A DNA stretch of 64,000 nucleotides from an uncultured Holophaga sp. (GTDB lineage Bacteria; Acidobacteriota; Holophagae; Holophagales; Holophagaceae): contig NZ_OY781925.1 of assembly GCF_963677305.1 (NCBI RefSeq), forward strand, positions 886,001 to 950,000, in the 5' to 3' direction. Each line of letters begins with the position of its first letter. Position 1 is the first letter of the stretch. A model generated the notes under the pieces. The model ran no database searches and had not been told where the DNA came from. It saw only the letters and a program-made list of their open reading frames with translations. A program made the position numbers and the translations under genes. Below are positions 1 through 9,206 of the stretch, in pieces.

Positions 1-1217
1 TCGGCCACGACGGCGAAACCCTTGCCGTGTTCCCCGGCCTTGGCGGCCTCGATGGCGGCATTCAGCGAGAGCAGGTTGGTCTGCTGGGCGATCTCCTGAA
101 TGACCGTCACGGCCTTTCCGATCTGTCCCGCCGTCTCGGTGATGCCCTCCATGGCTGCATGGGTGGCCTGGCCCGCCTGATCCCCCTTCTGGGTGGCCTC
201 CAGGGCCTCATCCAGGCGTTCCAGAGAGGTCTGGGCCCCCCGGTTGACCTCTTCGATGGAGGCGGAGAGCTCCCCCACCGCGGCCACCATCTGCTCCGAG
301 CCCTCCTGCTGGGTCTCGGCGCTGCGGGCGATCTCCCCTGCCGTGGCGGCCATCTCCTCGGCGGAGGCGGAGAGCTCGGTGGCGCCGCTGGCGACGCCTT
401 CCACACTGCGTCTCACCTCCTGCATGATCTGGCGCAGCTGGCCGATCATGCCGTTGAGGGTGCGGGACATATCCCCCAGCTCGTCCTGGGTGTCCAGGGT
501 GGACTGGGTGGTGAGGTCCCCGGCGGCCACGGCGGTGAGGGCGCTCTGGAAGCCATTCAGGGAGCCCTCCACCCGCTTGATGAGGATGAAGACCAGGGTC
601 CAGCTGATGGCAAGGCCGATGACCACCACGGAGATGCCGAGCTTGGTGTTGCGGGCGACGGTCGCGTGGTTGTTGCTCACGAGGGCCTTGACCTGGTCCT
701 GGTTGTCCGCCATCAGGGTCTTCCAGGACTCCACGCCCTTGACGAGGAGGGGATGCGCCTCCCGGTTCATGATGTTCTCGGCGGCGACCACTTCCCCGCT
801 GTGGACGGCCAGGATGATTCGGTCGAAGTGCCCCAGCACCTCTTGCATCATGCCGTGGTAGATAGGGGCGTTCTTGCGCTCCACATCGCTGGAGATCTCT
901 GCCTCGTACTTGGCCCAGTCCTCCTCGAAGTCCTTCCGGCAACCCCGGATCTCCTCTTCCAGAGGGGCCCGGCTTCCGGCGGGGACCTTCAGGAGCTGCT
1001 CGATGTCATAGGCCGCTTTCAGCATCTGAGTGCGGCAGATGGCCAGTTCCGTGATGGGGATGAGGTTGGTCCTGTACATGCTGTCGAAGCGCCGCATGTC
1101 GGCCTGGGTGTCCCGGACGGCCATGAAGGTCACGATGAGGGCCACCAGGGTGAGCAGTGCCGCGGAGAGCAGGATCTTGAACCTGAACCTGAGGTCGCCA
1201 TACCAGCGCTTGAACAC
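1..1217 (-). CDS. Methyl-accepting chemotaxis protein, 3' end beyond window
   Basis: Membrane chemoreceptor that passes ligand information to CheW/CheA. The gene runs off the left edge; 405 codons are visible and the frame stays open. I place the start at GTG 1217 because GGGAGG lies 4 bases upstream (1222-1227). The product has an N-terminal membrane segment (about residues 13-35), a four-helix-bundle-type periplasmic region, a second membrane segment (about 180-205), a HAMP region and the start of the signalling hairpin. The hairpin-tip block [20 protein letters not shown] is present near the visible end. Its signalling part is almost the same protein sequence as in the receptors at 5672-7255 and 7496-9085, while the sensing part differs. 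The ligand is unknown. Confidence 0.9.
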   Translation of the reverse strand, partial: MFKRWYGDLRFRFKILLSAALLTLVALIVTFMAVRDTQADMRRFDSMYRTNLIPITELAICRTQMLKAAYDIEQLLKVPAGSRAPLEEEIRGCRKDFEEDWAKYEAEISSDVERKNAPIYHGMMQEVLGHFDRIILAVHSGEVVAAENIMNREAHPLLVKGVESWKTLMADNQDQVKALVSNNHATVARNTKLGISVVVIGLAISWTLVFILIKRVEGSLNGFQSALTAVAAGDLTTQSTLDTQDELGDMSRTLNGMIGQLRQIMQEVRRSVEGVASGATELSASAEEMAATAGEIARSAETQQEGSEQMVAAVGELSASIEEVNRGAQTSLERLDEALEATQKGDQAGQATHAAMEGITETAGQIGKAVTVIQEIAQQTNLLSLNAAIEAAKAGEHGKGFAVVA

Positions 1218-1304
1218 GAGGCCTCCCAGAATGCACCCCCCACTCTACGGCAAGGTGTGCCCAGGACATGAGTCCCGGGAGTCCCGTGCCGATAGCAAGC
1301 CGTT

Positions 1305-1322
1305 CGCGCCGGAATCGGCGCG
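1305..1322. promoter_or_regulatory. Inverted repeat in the nuoE leader
   Basis: CGCGCCG-GAAT-CGGCGCG forms a 7-bp stem with a 4-base loop about 30 bases before nuoE, in the divergent gap between the chemoreceptor and nuoE. No T-run follows, so it does not look like a terminator. It may be an operator or a leader hairpin; its role is unknown. Confidence 0.3.
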
Positions 1323-1355
1323 GCGTTAAGCTGGTTGCCATACGTGAGCCGATCC

Positions 1356-1925
1356 ATGACCCTGTCCCCCGATGAACTGAATGCAGGTCCCATGGCCCCA
1401 GGGGAACGCCTCCCCAAAGGGGGCAGGAGTATCCTGAGCCCCACTGCCGAGGCGGCCATCCATGCCCTTCGGGAGCGATACCCCGATCCCCTGGCCGCCA
1501 CCCTGCCGGCCCTCTACCTGGCCCAGGCGGATCTGGGGTTCACCAGCTTGGCGGCCATGAAGGAGGTTGCCCGGGTTCTGGAGATTCCAGAGGGCCATGT
1601 CTTCGGTGTGGCCACCTTCTACACCATGTACCAGAAGAAGCCTGTGGGCCGCTTCCACATCCAGGTCTGCACCAACCTCTGCTGTGCGCTCCGCGGAGGG
1701 GCTGAGCTCTTCGAGCGGCTCTGCGAGCGGCTCAAGGTGCATCCAGGGGAGGTCAGCCTGGACGGGCTCTGGAGCGTGGAGGAAGTGGAGTGCCTGGGCT
1801 CCTGCGGCAGTGGCCCCTGTCTCCAGGTCAACCACGGGACCTACGACGAGTTCGTGGACGAGGCCCGGCTGGATGCCATCCTCGAGGCCTGTCGGCGGGG
1901 TGATGTGGCCGAGTGGGGGAAGTGA
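1356..1925 (+). CDS. nuoE: NADH-quinone oxidoreductase subunit E, [2Fe-2S] thioredoxin-like
   Basis: Electron-transfer subunit that, with NuoF, forms the NADH-oxidising end of complex I or of NADH-linked hydrogenases and formate dehydrogenases. The product is 189 aa from ATG 1356; an in-frame TTG (1335) and GTG (1344) would lengthen it slightly and no start has a strong ribosome site. The four [2Fe-2S] ligands are visible as Cys105 and Cys110 (C-x4-C) and Cys146 and Cys150 (C-x3-C), with the family's N-terminal helical part before them. The stop overlaps the nuoF start (TGATG), so the two are translationally coupled. No nuoG or other complex I genes follow, so the partner complex cannot be told from this window. 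Confidence 0.9.
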   Translation: MTLSPDELNAGPMAPGERLPKGGRSILSPTAEAAIHALRERYPDPLAATLPALYLAQADLGFTSLAAMKEVARVLEIPEGHVFGVATFYTMYQKKPVGRFHIQVCTNLCCALRGGAELFERLCERLKVHPGEVSLDGLWSVEEVECLGSCGSGPCLQVNHGTYDEFVDEARLDAILEACRRGDVAEWGK

Positions 1926-3292
1926 TGGACATCCGCACCAAGCCCGATCCCCAGGTCTACACCTTCCCCGGCTTCGGCTCTGACCGCTTTCCCAACCTCA
2001 TGCTCCGGGGGGCGGGGGACCTGGACAACTGGCGCCTGAAGGTCTATGAGCAGAGGCACGAGGGCTATCAGGCCCTTCGCCGGGCCCTGCAGATGAACCC
2101 AGCCGATGTGACCGCCGAGGTCAAGACCTCGGGGCTCCGGGGACGGGGGGGCGCTGGCTTCCCCACGGGGCTCAAGTGGACCTTCATGCCCAAGGACACG
2201 GGGGAGAAGCGCTTCACCCGCTATGTCGTCTGCAACGCCGACGAGGGGGAACCGGGCACCTTCAAGGACCGGGCGATCATGGAATACAACCCGCACCAGC
2301 TCATCGAGGGCATGGTGATCGCCGCCTGGGCCATGGGCTGCAGCCTGGGCTTCATCTACGTCCGGGGCGAGTTCAAGTGGCTCGTCGACAAGCTGGACGC
2401 CGCCCTCCAGGAGGCCCGGGACGCAGGGTACCTGGGCCGGGACATCCTTGGCTCGGGGCTGGACTTCGACATCCTGACCTACCGGGGGGCGGGAGCCTAC
2501 ATCTGCGGCGAGGAGACGGCCCTGCTGAACAGCCTGGAGGGGCGCCGGGGCGAGCCCCGGGTGAAGCCCCCCTTCCCGGCGGTGAAGGGGGCCTTTGGCC
2601 AGCCCACCACGGTGAACAATGTCGAGACCCTGGCGGCGGTGCCCCCCATCCTGCGCATGGGTGGGGCCGAGTACGCCAGGCTGGGCACCCCGGGCAATGC
2701 CGGGACCCGCATTTTCGGGCTCTCAGGGCACATCAAGCGTCCCGGTCTCTACGAGCTGCCCCTGGGGCTGCCCCTGGACTTCCTGATGAACGAGCTGGGT
2801 GGGGGCTCCAGCACCGGCAAGCGGATCAAGGCCGTGATCCCGGGCGGAGCCAGTGCCCCCATGTGGGACGAGCGCAGCTTCGACTGCCCTCTGGACTTCG
2901 ACACCGTGAAGGCGAGGGGTTCCATGGCCGGCTCCGGTGGCGTCATCGTCATGGACGAGGACACCTGCATGGTGCAGGCCACGCTCCGGCTGTTGCGCTT
3001 TTACGCCCATGAGAGCTGCGGGCAGTGCACCCCCTGCCGCGAGGGCTGCAACTGGGTCACCCGGATCCTGACCCGCATCGAGCGGGGCCAGGGTCGGCCC
3101 GAGGATCTTCCCTTGCTGGACAGCCTGGTGCCCCGGATCAATATGAGGACCCTGTGCCCCCTGGGGGATGCCGCCTGCGGTCCCCTGGAGTCGGCTCTGC
3201 GCCTCTTCCGGTACGAGTTCGAGGCCCACATCCGCGATGGCGTCTGTGCTTCCCGCGGCCCCTCCCTGTTGACGGCCTCGGAGAGCCATTGA
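1925..3292 (+). CDS. nuoF: NADH-quinone oxidoreductase subunit F, FMN and [4Fe-4S]
   Basis: Oxidises NADH with FMN and passes electrons to iron-sulfur centres. The product is 455 aa, the normal length for NuoF. The FMN/NADH glycine motif GRGGAGFPTGLKW is near residue 75, and a second glycine-rich block (YICGEETALLNSLEG) is near residue 195. The C-terminal [4Fe-4S] site shows SCGQCTPC at about residue 365 and a further Cys in LCPLGDA at about 410. I chose ATG 1925, which overlaps the nuoE stop and has a purine-rich GGGGGAAG upstream, over GTG 1913. A permease gene overlaps its stop (TTGA). Without nuoG or a hydrogenase subunit nearby, it may serve a complex encoded elsewhere. Confidence 0.92.
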   Translation: MDIRTKPDPQVYTFPGFGSDRFPNLMLRGAGDLDNWRLKVYEQRHEGYQALRRALQMNPADVTAEVKTSGLRGRGGAGFPTGLKWTFMPKDTGEKRFTRYVVCNADEGEPGTFKDRAIMEYNPHQLIEGMVIAAWAMGCSLGFIYVRGEFKWLVDKLDAALQEARDAGYLGRDILGSGLDFDILTYRGAGAYICGEETALLNSLEGRRGEPRVKPPFPAVKGAFGQPTTVNNVETLAAVPPILRMGGAEYARLGTPGNAGTRIFGLSGHIKRPGLYELPLGLPLDFLMNELGGGSSTGKRIKAVIPGGASAPMWDERSFDCPLDFDTVKARGSMAGSGGVIVMDEDTCMVQATLRLLRFYAHESCGQCTPCREGCNWVTRILTRIERGQGRPEDLPLLDSLVPRINMRTLCPLGDAACGPLESALRLFRYEFEAHIRDGVCASRGPSLLTASESH

Positions 3293-4179
3293 GCCCGATC
3301 CCGACCTTCGGCATGCTCCTGACCCTGGTGGCCTCCTTCGGGTGGGGAGGCATGGATGTCACCCAGAAGGCCCTCACCCGCCGGGTGGATCCCCTGGTGG
3401 TGGTGCTGCTGCTTCCCCTGGCGGAGGTCCCGCTCCTGGCCATCTATGCCTGGTGCGCCGGCCCCGGAGCGGTCCCGGCCCGGGCTCTGCCGCCTATGCT
3501 CGGTTCGGCCCTGCTCAATGGGGTGGGTCTCTTCTGCTTCATGCAGGCCCTCCACCGCTCACCCATCAGCCTCACCATCCCTTTGCTGAGTCTCACGCCC
3601 GTCCTGACGACCCTCCTGGGCTGGGTCTTCCGGCATCAAGTGCCCTTTCCCCTCCAGTTCGCCGGAATCTTCCTGGTGGTCCTGGGGGCTCTCGTGCTGG
3701 GGGCCCGCTCCGCGCAGTGGCACGGGCTCCGCAGCTTTGCCCGGGAGCCCGGGGTGCCGCTCATGCTGGGTGCCGCCGTGGCCTGGAGCTGCACGCCCCT
3801 CATGGATCAGACCGCCATGGCCAGAGGGGCCGGGGTCTGGTACGCTCCGGCCCTCACCCTGTGTGTGGGGGTTTTCCTGAACGCCTTCTTCCTGTTCACC
3901 GGGCGCTGGCGACGCCTGGGTGGCCAGGTGAAAGCCCTGGGACAGGTGCCGGGACTTGCCCTGGCGGTGGGGATCCTGGGGGCGGCGGTCATCGCCGTCC
4001 AGATTGAGAGCCTGCGCTATGTGCCCGCGGGCTTCAACGAGACGGTGCGCAGGGGGCTCGGCATGGCCTGCGCCATCCTCACCGGGCGGATCTTCTTCAA
4101 GGAGGCCATCACCCGCCAGATGGTCCTGGCGGTGGTGATCCTCACCCTGGGCGTGGCCCTGGTGGTGGGCTTGCGCTGA
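3289..4179 (+). CDS. EamA/DMT-family membrane transporter
   Basis: Predicted ten-helix inner-membrane permease of the drug/metabolite transporter superfamily; the substrate is unknown. The 296-aa product has two EamA-like halves with a short hydrophilic linker around residue 145. I chose TTG 3289 because it overlaps the nuoF stop (TTGA) and has GGAGAG 5 bases upstream; the next candidate, ATG 3313, lacks a ribosome site and would cut into the first helix. The overlap with nuoF suggests co-transcription, but there is no obvious functional link between a DMT permease and an NADH dehydrogenase module. Confidence 0.85.
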   Translation: MSPIPTFGMLLTLVASFGWGGMDVTQKALTRRVDPLVVVLLLPLAEVPLLAIYAWCAGPGAVPARALPPMLGSALLNGVGLFCFMQALHRSPISLTIPLLSLTPVLTTLLGWVFRHQVPFPLQFAGIFLVVLGALVLGARSAQWHGLRSFAREPGVPLMLGAAVAWSCTPLMDQTAMARGAGVWYAPALTLCVGVFLNAFFLFTGRWRRLGGQVKALGQVPGLALAVGILGAAVIAVQIESLRYVPAGFNETVRRGLGMACAILTGRIFFKEAITRQMVLAVVILTLGVALVVGLR

Positions 4180-4219
4180 TTCAGCCTGGCTTGCCAAGCC
4201 CTCGGGAGGTGGGTAAGCT

Positions 4220-5665
4220 GTGCTTGTGATTAATTATAAAATTTACATAAATTTTGCCTGGATCTTGCTCGTGGCGCTTGCCTTGCTCTCCCTGGGGTGC
4301 AGTGGTGGAGGGGAAGCGGAATCCGGGGACGTCTTTGGGAGCTATCGCAGGCCCTTTGCTGCGGACTCCCCTTGGAACAGTCGTCCGGTTGATCCGGTGC
4401 TCGGCAGCGCCACTGTCCCGACCGATTCCTGCTACCCCTCCATCAGCGGGGGGGCCTATTCGGCCATGTTCGCCCTGGCCGACGAGAGTGATGGACCCCA
4501 GACGGTGTACGGCTTGGGTGATGCAGCCCTGAACTTGGTGTACACCACGGCTTCGAGCGTAACCATCCCCCGCTGGCCAGAGAGTGCGATCCCAGCTTCC
4601 GGCGCTGACGGGCACTTGGACATCCTGGATCCCGTTACGGGGATCATCCATTCCTTCTGGAAGCTCCAGAAGGCCACCAGCGGAACCCATGCGGGAGCGT
4701 GGACCGCGAGCCAATACACCCGGAGTCTGATTGCCGGGCGAGGCTGGGGTGATCCGGCCCTCTACTACCAGGGGTCACGGGCCGTCGGGGTTCCGACCAT
4801 CGGTGGGATCATCCGGACCCACGAGATTGACGATGGCGAGTCGCTCTACCACCACGCCCTGGCCATGTCCCTGACCTACTGTGGCCTCCAGGCCAGTCCG
4901 GCCTTCGTCTTCCCGGCGACGGCGGCGGACAGTACGGCTTCGGCCAATGAAGGTGCGATCCCCGAGGGGGCTCTGCTCATGCTGCCGGCGGATTTTGACA
5001 CGAGCCTGCTGACGGTACCCAAGCTCCGGAAGGTTGCAGAGACTTTGAAAGTCTATGGGGCTCGGGTCGTGGACCGGAACACCTGTACGCCGTTTCTTAT
5101 CTATGTCGAGGGTGTCACGGATACCTTCCAACTGCACGCAAGCTACCCGGACTTCACGGGTACCTGGAGCAACACCTGCGCAAATGAGCTTCAGGCCATC
5201 CGTGCGGCCCTGCGGCCTCTGGACTCCTGCGCGGCCTGGGTGGATGGGGAGGGCTCGACCTTTGCGGACTTCAGCCACAAGCTCAGGATGGTCGCAGGCA
5301 GGGGCTCCCTGAGGAGCAGTGCCTTGGATGCCTGTTCCTACAATCCGATGCTGGATCGGGTGGAGCTGGTGAACAGCGGCAGCTCGGTTGCAACTGCGGT
5401 CATCCGGGACGGGATCAACAGCGGGGTGACGCCTGCCTGGGTGGCCGGCACCACCTACCGCTTCGCTGTAACGGGATCCACCCCTGACATCAAGGTCGCC
5501 TTCACGCTATACAACAGTGCGGGGCACGTGATTGCCGGGCCCATCGGATCGGGCGAGACCGCCGATAGGGCGGCCCCCTCTGATGTCTGGTCCTTCTGTG
5601 ATATGACCTTTTCAGTCCCTGCGGGCGTCTCTGGCTGGGTGCATGTTTCCGCTGAGGAACCCTGA
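4220..5665 (+). CDS. Large secreted lipoprotein of unknown function
   Basis: The 481-aa product has a signal peptide ending in the lipobox LSLGC (Cys27), so it should be lipidated and exported. GTG 4220 follows GGGAGGT by 9 bases. I do not know its function. The mature part opens with a PFAADSPWN-like block, then has Trp/Gly-rich segments and a conserved-looking stretch around residues 190-260 (IGGIIRTHEIDDG, HHALAMSL, PEGALLMLPADFD). From memory, similar blocks occur in secreted and phage-associated actinobacterial proteins without assigned activity. The last 110 residues look like a separate beta-rich domain. The first 30 bases of the gene are strikingly A+T-rich compared with everything around it. 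It is convergent with a chemoreceptor gene only 6 bases away. Confidence 0.75.
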   Translation: MLVINYKIYINFAWILLVALALLSLGCSGGGEAESGDVFGSYRRPFAADSPWNSRPVDPVLGSATVPTDSCYPSISGGAYSAMFALADESDGPQTVYGLGDAALNLVYTTASSVTIPRWPESAIPASGADGHLDILDPVTGIIHSFWKLQKATSGTHAGAWTASQYTRSLIAGRGWGDPALYYQGSRAVGVPTIGGIIRTHEIDDGESLYHHALAMSLTYCGLQASPAFVFPATAADSTASANEGAIPEGALLMLPADFDTSLLTVPKLRKVAETLKVYGARVVDRNTCTPFLIYVEGVTDTFQLHASYPDFTGTWSNTCANELQAIRAALRPLDSCAAWVDGEGSTFADFSHKLRMVAGRGSLRSSALDACSYNPMLDRVELVNSGSSVATAVIRDGINSGVTPAWVAGTTYRFAVTGSTPDIKVAFTLYNSAGHVIAGPIGSGETADRAAPSDVWSFCDMTFSVPAGVSGWVHVSAEEP

Positions 5666-5671
5666 GTCGGG

Positions 5672-7255
5672 TCAGACCTTGAAATTCCCGATCTGGACCA
5701 GGAGCGCCTCGGCCAGACGGTGGAGATCCGAGGAGGTGCGGGCCACCTCGCCGGTGGTGGCCGACATCTGGGTGACCGCCGAGGCGATGCTCTGGGCTTC
5801 CTGGGCGCTGGTCTCGACCTGACGAGCCACCTCCCCTCCGGCGGTGGTCTGTTCCGAGGTGGCGGCGGCGGCCTGGCGGGTGGATGAGGCGAAGTCATCC
5901 AGAACGGTGCGGATCTGTTGGAGCAGGTGGACGGTGGTGTCCACGGTGTGGCTGCCCTTGGCGATGGCCTCGCTGGCCTCCTCGATGTAGCGGGCAATCT
6001 CCTTGGCGGAGACGGAGCTGCGCTCGGCCAGCTTGCGAACCTCTTCTGCGACAACCGCGAAGCCCTTGCCGTGCTCTCCTGCCTTGGCTGCCTCGATGGC
6101 GGCGTTGAGAGAGAGGAGGTTGGTCTGCTGGGCGATTTCCTGGATGACCCCCACCGCCTTCCCGATCTGGCCTGCAGTCTCCGTGATGCCCTCCATGGCC
6201 TGATGGGTGGCCTGTCCGGCCTGATCGCCTTTCTGGGTAGCGTCCAGGGCCTCGTCCAGGCGCCCCAGGGAGGCCTGGGCACCCCGGTTGACCTCCTCAA
6301 TGGAGGCGGAGAGTTCGGCCACTGCGGCCACCATGCGATCGGAGCCCTCCTGCTGGGTTTCCGCGCTGCGGGCGATCTCGCCCGCCGTGGCGGCCATCTC
6401 CTCGGCAGAGGCGGAGAGCTCCGTGGCGCCGCTCGCCACGCCCTCGACACCCTGGCGGACCTCCAGCATCAGGGAACGGAGCTGGTCCACCATGCCATTC
6501 ATCGTCTGTCCCATGTCGCCGAGTTCATCCCGGGAATAGATCTCGGCCTTGGTCCTCAGGTCTCCGGCGGCCACTTTGCTCAGGGTTCCCTGGAAACTCT
6601 GGATGGCCCGCTGGATCATGCCCACGACCATGAGGCTGAGGGAAATGGCGATGATGAGCCCCACGATTTCAATGAGCAGTGATGTGATGGCGCTGCTCCT
6701 GAATGCCTCGTGGGTGGATTTGATGGCGTTCTTTACCTGATCCAGGTTGTCTTCGATCAGGACCTTCTGGATCTTCGCACTGTTGGTTAGTGCGGGGTGG
6801 GCCTCCGTTCGCAGGACTTCCAGGGCCCTGGTATGGTCCCCCTGTCGGGAGATCTCCAGGGCCTTGTCCCTGGCCGCCCTGAATGATTTCACGGCAGCCA
6901 GGTACAGGGGAGCGTTCTCCCGCTCCACCGCGCTCGACAGGTTGGCGCTGTAAATGGACCAGGCTCTGTCGAAACTCTCGTCGCTGGCCTGGATCTCCTG
7001 TTCCAGTTTCTGCTTCTGATCCGCAGAAACTTGGACGTGCAGGGCTGCGCGGTAGGATGCCCGAAGCAGTTCCGCGCGGCAGACACCCAGGTTGTCCATC
7101 GGGATCATGTTGGTGGAATAGAAGGTATCGAAGCGCTTCATCTCGCCATAACTGTTGCGGATTCCAGCGGCGGTCATGAGGAGGCTGACCAGCGCCAGGA
7201 TGCCAATGACGATGCTGATCTTGTGCTTGATTTTCAGGTTGGTCATCCACTTCAT
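5672..7255 (-). CDS. Methyl-accepting chemotaxis protein
   Basis: Chemoreceptor of 527 aa, complete. It starts at ATG 7255 with GAGGAG about 6 bases upstream. There is a membrane helix at about residues 12-30, a periplasmic four-helix-bundle region to about 185, a second membrane helix (about 187-212), HAMP to about 265 and a long signalling coiled coil. The hairpin tip ([18 protein letters not shown]) is near residue 375. No C-terminal CheR-binding pentapeptide is evident; the protein ends in GNFKV. The signalling half is nearly residue-for-residue the same as in the 7496-9085 receptor, whereas the sensing halves differ. Ligand unknown. Confidence 0.95.
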   Translation of the reverse strand: MKWMTNLKIKHKISIVIGILALVSLLMTAAGIRNSYGEMKRFDTFYSTNMIPMDNLGVCRAELLRASYRAALHVQVSADQKQKLEQEIQASDESFDRAWSIYSANLSSAVERENAPLYLAAVKSFRAARDKALEISRQGDHTRALEVLRTEAHPALTNSAKIQKVLIEDNLDQVKNAIKSTHEAFRSSAITSLLIEIVGLIIAISLSLMVVGMIQRAIQSFQGTLSKVAAGDLRTKAEIYSRDELGDMGQTMNGMVDQLRSLMLEVRQGVEGVASGATELSASAEEMAATAGEIARSAETQQEGSDRMVAAVAELSASIEEVNRGAQASLGRLDEALDATQKGDQAGQATHQAMEGITETAGQIGKAVGVIQEIAQQTNLLSLNAAIEAAKAGEHGKGFAVVAEEVRKLAERSSVSAKEIARYIEEASEAIAKGSHTVDTTVHLLQQIRTVLDDFASSTRQAAAATSEQTTAGGEVARQVETSAQEAQSIASAVTQMSATTGEVARTSSDLHRLAEALLVQIGNFKV

Positions 7256-7367
7256 GTCCTGCTCCTCAGGGACTGCGATTCTGGGAACCAGATCTCGCTG
7301 CCTTTTCGGCCTCGCGTCCGGGCGGGTTGATTCCGGGGAGGTCCTTCAATGGCGTTATGAACTTCGG

Positions 7368-7396
7368 GACACCCCCAGGCTCTGCTGGGGGGTGTC
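7368..7396. terminator. Hairpin between two chemoreceptor genes
   Basis: GACACCCCCAG pairs with CTGGGGGGTGTC around a short loop, with one bulge. It lies about 100 bases downstream of the 7496-9085 receptor stop on the minus strand. The T-tract is weak on both strands, so it may be a factor-assisted terminator or a structural hairpin. Confidence 0.45.
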
Positions 7397-7495
7397 TTCA
7401 TACAGGTATTGGGGCTGAGATGCACCGCTCCCCGGCGACATGCTTGTTCGAGCCGCCCATTGTCCCTGCTTCAGAGTTGGGTTTGCAAAGCCTGG

Positions 7496-9085
7496 TCAGA
7501 CCTTGAAATTCGCGATCTGGACCAGGAGTCCCTCGGCCAGGCGATGCAGGTCCGAGGAGGTCCGGGCCACCTCGCCGGTGGTGGCGGACATCTGGGTGAC
7601 GGCCGAGGCGATGCTCTGGGCCTCCTGGGCGCTGGCCTCGACCTGGCGGGCCACCTCGCCTCCGGCCGTGGCCTGCTCCGAGGTGGAGGCGGCGGCCTGA
7701 CGGGTGGAGGTGGCGAAGTCGTCCAGGACCATGCGGATCTGCTTGAGGACCTGGACGGTGGCGTCTACCGTGTGAGTGCCCTTGTCGATGGCCTCGTTGG
7801 CCCCGTCGATGTAGCGTGCGATCTCCTTGGCGGAGACAGAGCTGCGCTCGGCTAGCTTGCGGACCTCCTCAGCCACGACGGCGAAACCCTTGCCGTGCTC
7901 ACCGGCCTTGGCCGCCTCGATGGCGGCATTGAGGGAGAGCAGGTTGGTCTGCTGGGCGATCTCCTGGATGACCCCCACCGCCTTCCCGATCTGGCCTGCG
8001 GTTTCGGTGATGCCCTCCATGGCCTGATGGGTGGCCTGTCCTGCCTGGTCACCCTTCTGGGTGGCGTCCAGGGCCCCGTCCAGGCGCTCCAGGGAGGCCT
8101 GGGCACCCCGGTTGACCTCATCAATGGAGGCTGAGAGTTCCGCCACAGCCGCCACCATCTGCTCGGAGCCTTCCTGCTGGGACTCGGCGCTGCGGGCGAT
8201 CTCACCCGCCGTGGCGGCCATCTCCTCGGCGGAGGCCGAGAGCTGGGTGGCCCCGCTGGCCACCCCCTCCACGCCCTGGCGGACGCTGTTCATGAGCTGG
8301 CGGAGGCCCTCCACCATCCGGTTGAGGGTGGTGCCCATGCTGCCCACCTCATCGGCGGCATCCACGACGTAGGCCACCGTCAGGTCGCCTGCTGCCACGC
8401 TATCCAGGGCCCTCTGGAACCCGGAGAAGGACTGCTCCAGGCGGCGGACGAGGTAGTAGGCGAGGCAGAAGCCCGCTCCGATGGCCACCACCAGGACCGC
8501 GATGCCGACCTTCTCGTTGCGCTTCACCGTGCGGCGGTTGTCCTCCAGGAGGTCGTGGACCTGCTGCTGGTTGTCCTCCTGGAGGGCCTGCAGGAGCTTG
8601 GCGCTCTCGGCAAGGGCGGGCTGGGCCTCCCGGTTGAGGATGTCCATCGCCCGGGCGGTCTCTCCCCGGCGGGAGGCGTCGAGGGCGCGGTCCCGGGCCG
8701 CCCGCAAGGCCTTGATGCTGGCTTCGTAAGCCCGGGCATGGGCGCGGTCCTGCTCGGTGTCGACCGCTGCCTGGACCTTGGGCCAGGCGGCGTCGAAGGT
8801 CAGGTCCGTGCCCTGGATCTCCTGCTCCAGGGCGGCCTTCTCACCCGGAGGGGTCATGATGTGGCGCTGGGCCACGTAGACACCCTTCAGGGCGAGGGTC
8901 CTGCAGAGGCCCAGCTCGGTCATGGGGAGCAGCTGCTCACCGTAGAAGCTGTCGAAGCGTCTGAGTCCCGCCCGAGTGTCCTTGATGGCCATGAGCGCCA
9001 CCGCCAGCAGCGCAAGACTGAGGAGATTGGTGGTAATGAATACCTTATGTCTTATTTGAAGATTGGCGTACCACCGCTTCAGCAC
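7496..9085 (-). CDS. Methyl-accepting chemotaxis protein
   Basis: Chemoreceptor of 529 aa. GTG 9085 is the start, with GGAG 6 bases upstream. It has a membrane helix at about residues 14-34, a periplasmic helical bundle, a second membrane helix at about 190-212, HAMP and the signalling coiled coil with the [15 protein letters not shown] tip near residue 375. It ends in ANFKV, matching the GNFKV end of the neighbouring receptor. It appears to be a tandem paralogue of that receptor: the C-terminal ~270 residues are near-identical while DNA differences are mostly synonymous. No che genes lie nearby, so the signalling partners are elsewhere. Confidence 0.95.
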   Translation of the reverse strand: MLKRWYANLQIRHKVFITTNLLSLALLAVALMAIKDTRAGLRRFDSFYGEQLLPMTELGLCRTLALKGVYVAQRHIMTPPGEKAALEQEIQGTDLTFDAAWPKVQAAVDTEQDRAHARAYEASIKALRAARDRALDASRRGETARAMDILNREAQPALAESAKLLQALQEDNQQQVHDLLEDNRRTVKRNEKVGIAVLVVAIGAGFCLAYYLVRRLEQSFSGFQRALDSVAAGDLTVAYVVDAADEVGSMGTTLNRMVEGLRQLMNSVRQGVEGVASGATQLSASAEEMAATAGEIARSAESQQEGSEQMVAAVAELSASIDEVNRGAQASLERLDGALDATQKGDQAGQATHQAMEGITETAGQIGKAVGVIQEIAQQTNLLSLNAAIEAAKAGEHGKGFAVVAEEVRKLAERSSVSAKEIARYIDGANEAIDKGTHTVDATVQVLKQIRMVLDDFATSTRQAAASTSEQATAGGEVARQVEASAQEAQSIASAVTQMSATTGEVARTSSDLHRLAEGLLVQIANFKV

Positions 9086-9112
9086 CTGGGACTCCGGGAA
9101 GATGTTGCGTCA

Positions 9113-9141
9113 ACTATGAATCAGCCTCCTTCACATCTCAA
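9113..9141 (-). promoter_or_regulatory. Candidate sigma-70 promoter for the chemoreceptor at 7496-9085
   Basis: On the minus strand TTGAGA, 17 bases, CATAGT lies about 28 bases before the GTG start. The -35 is good and the -10 matches 4 of 6. Transcription would begin close to the ribosome site, leaving a short leader. Confidence 0.4.
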
Positions 9142-9206
9142 GCACCGTGATGTCCTGCAGGTACGTTCCCGCCTGGGATCCCTTAGGATGAAGTCCGGAG
9201 TGAAGC

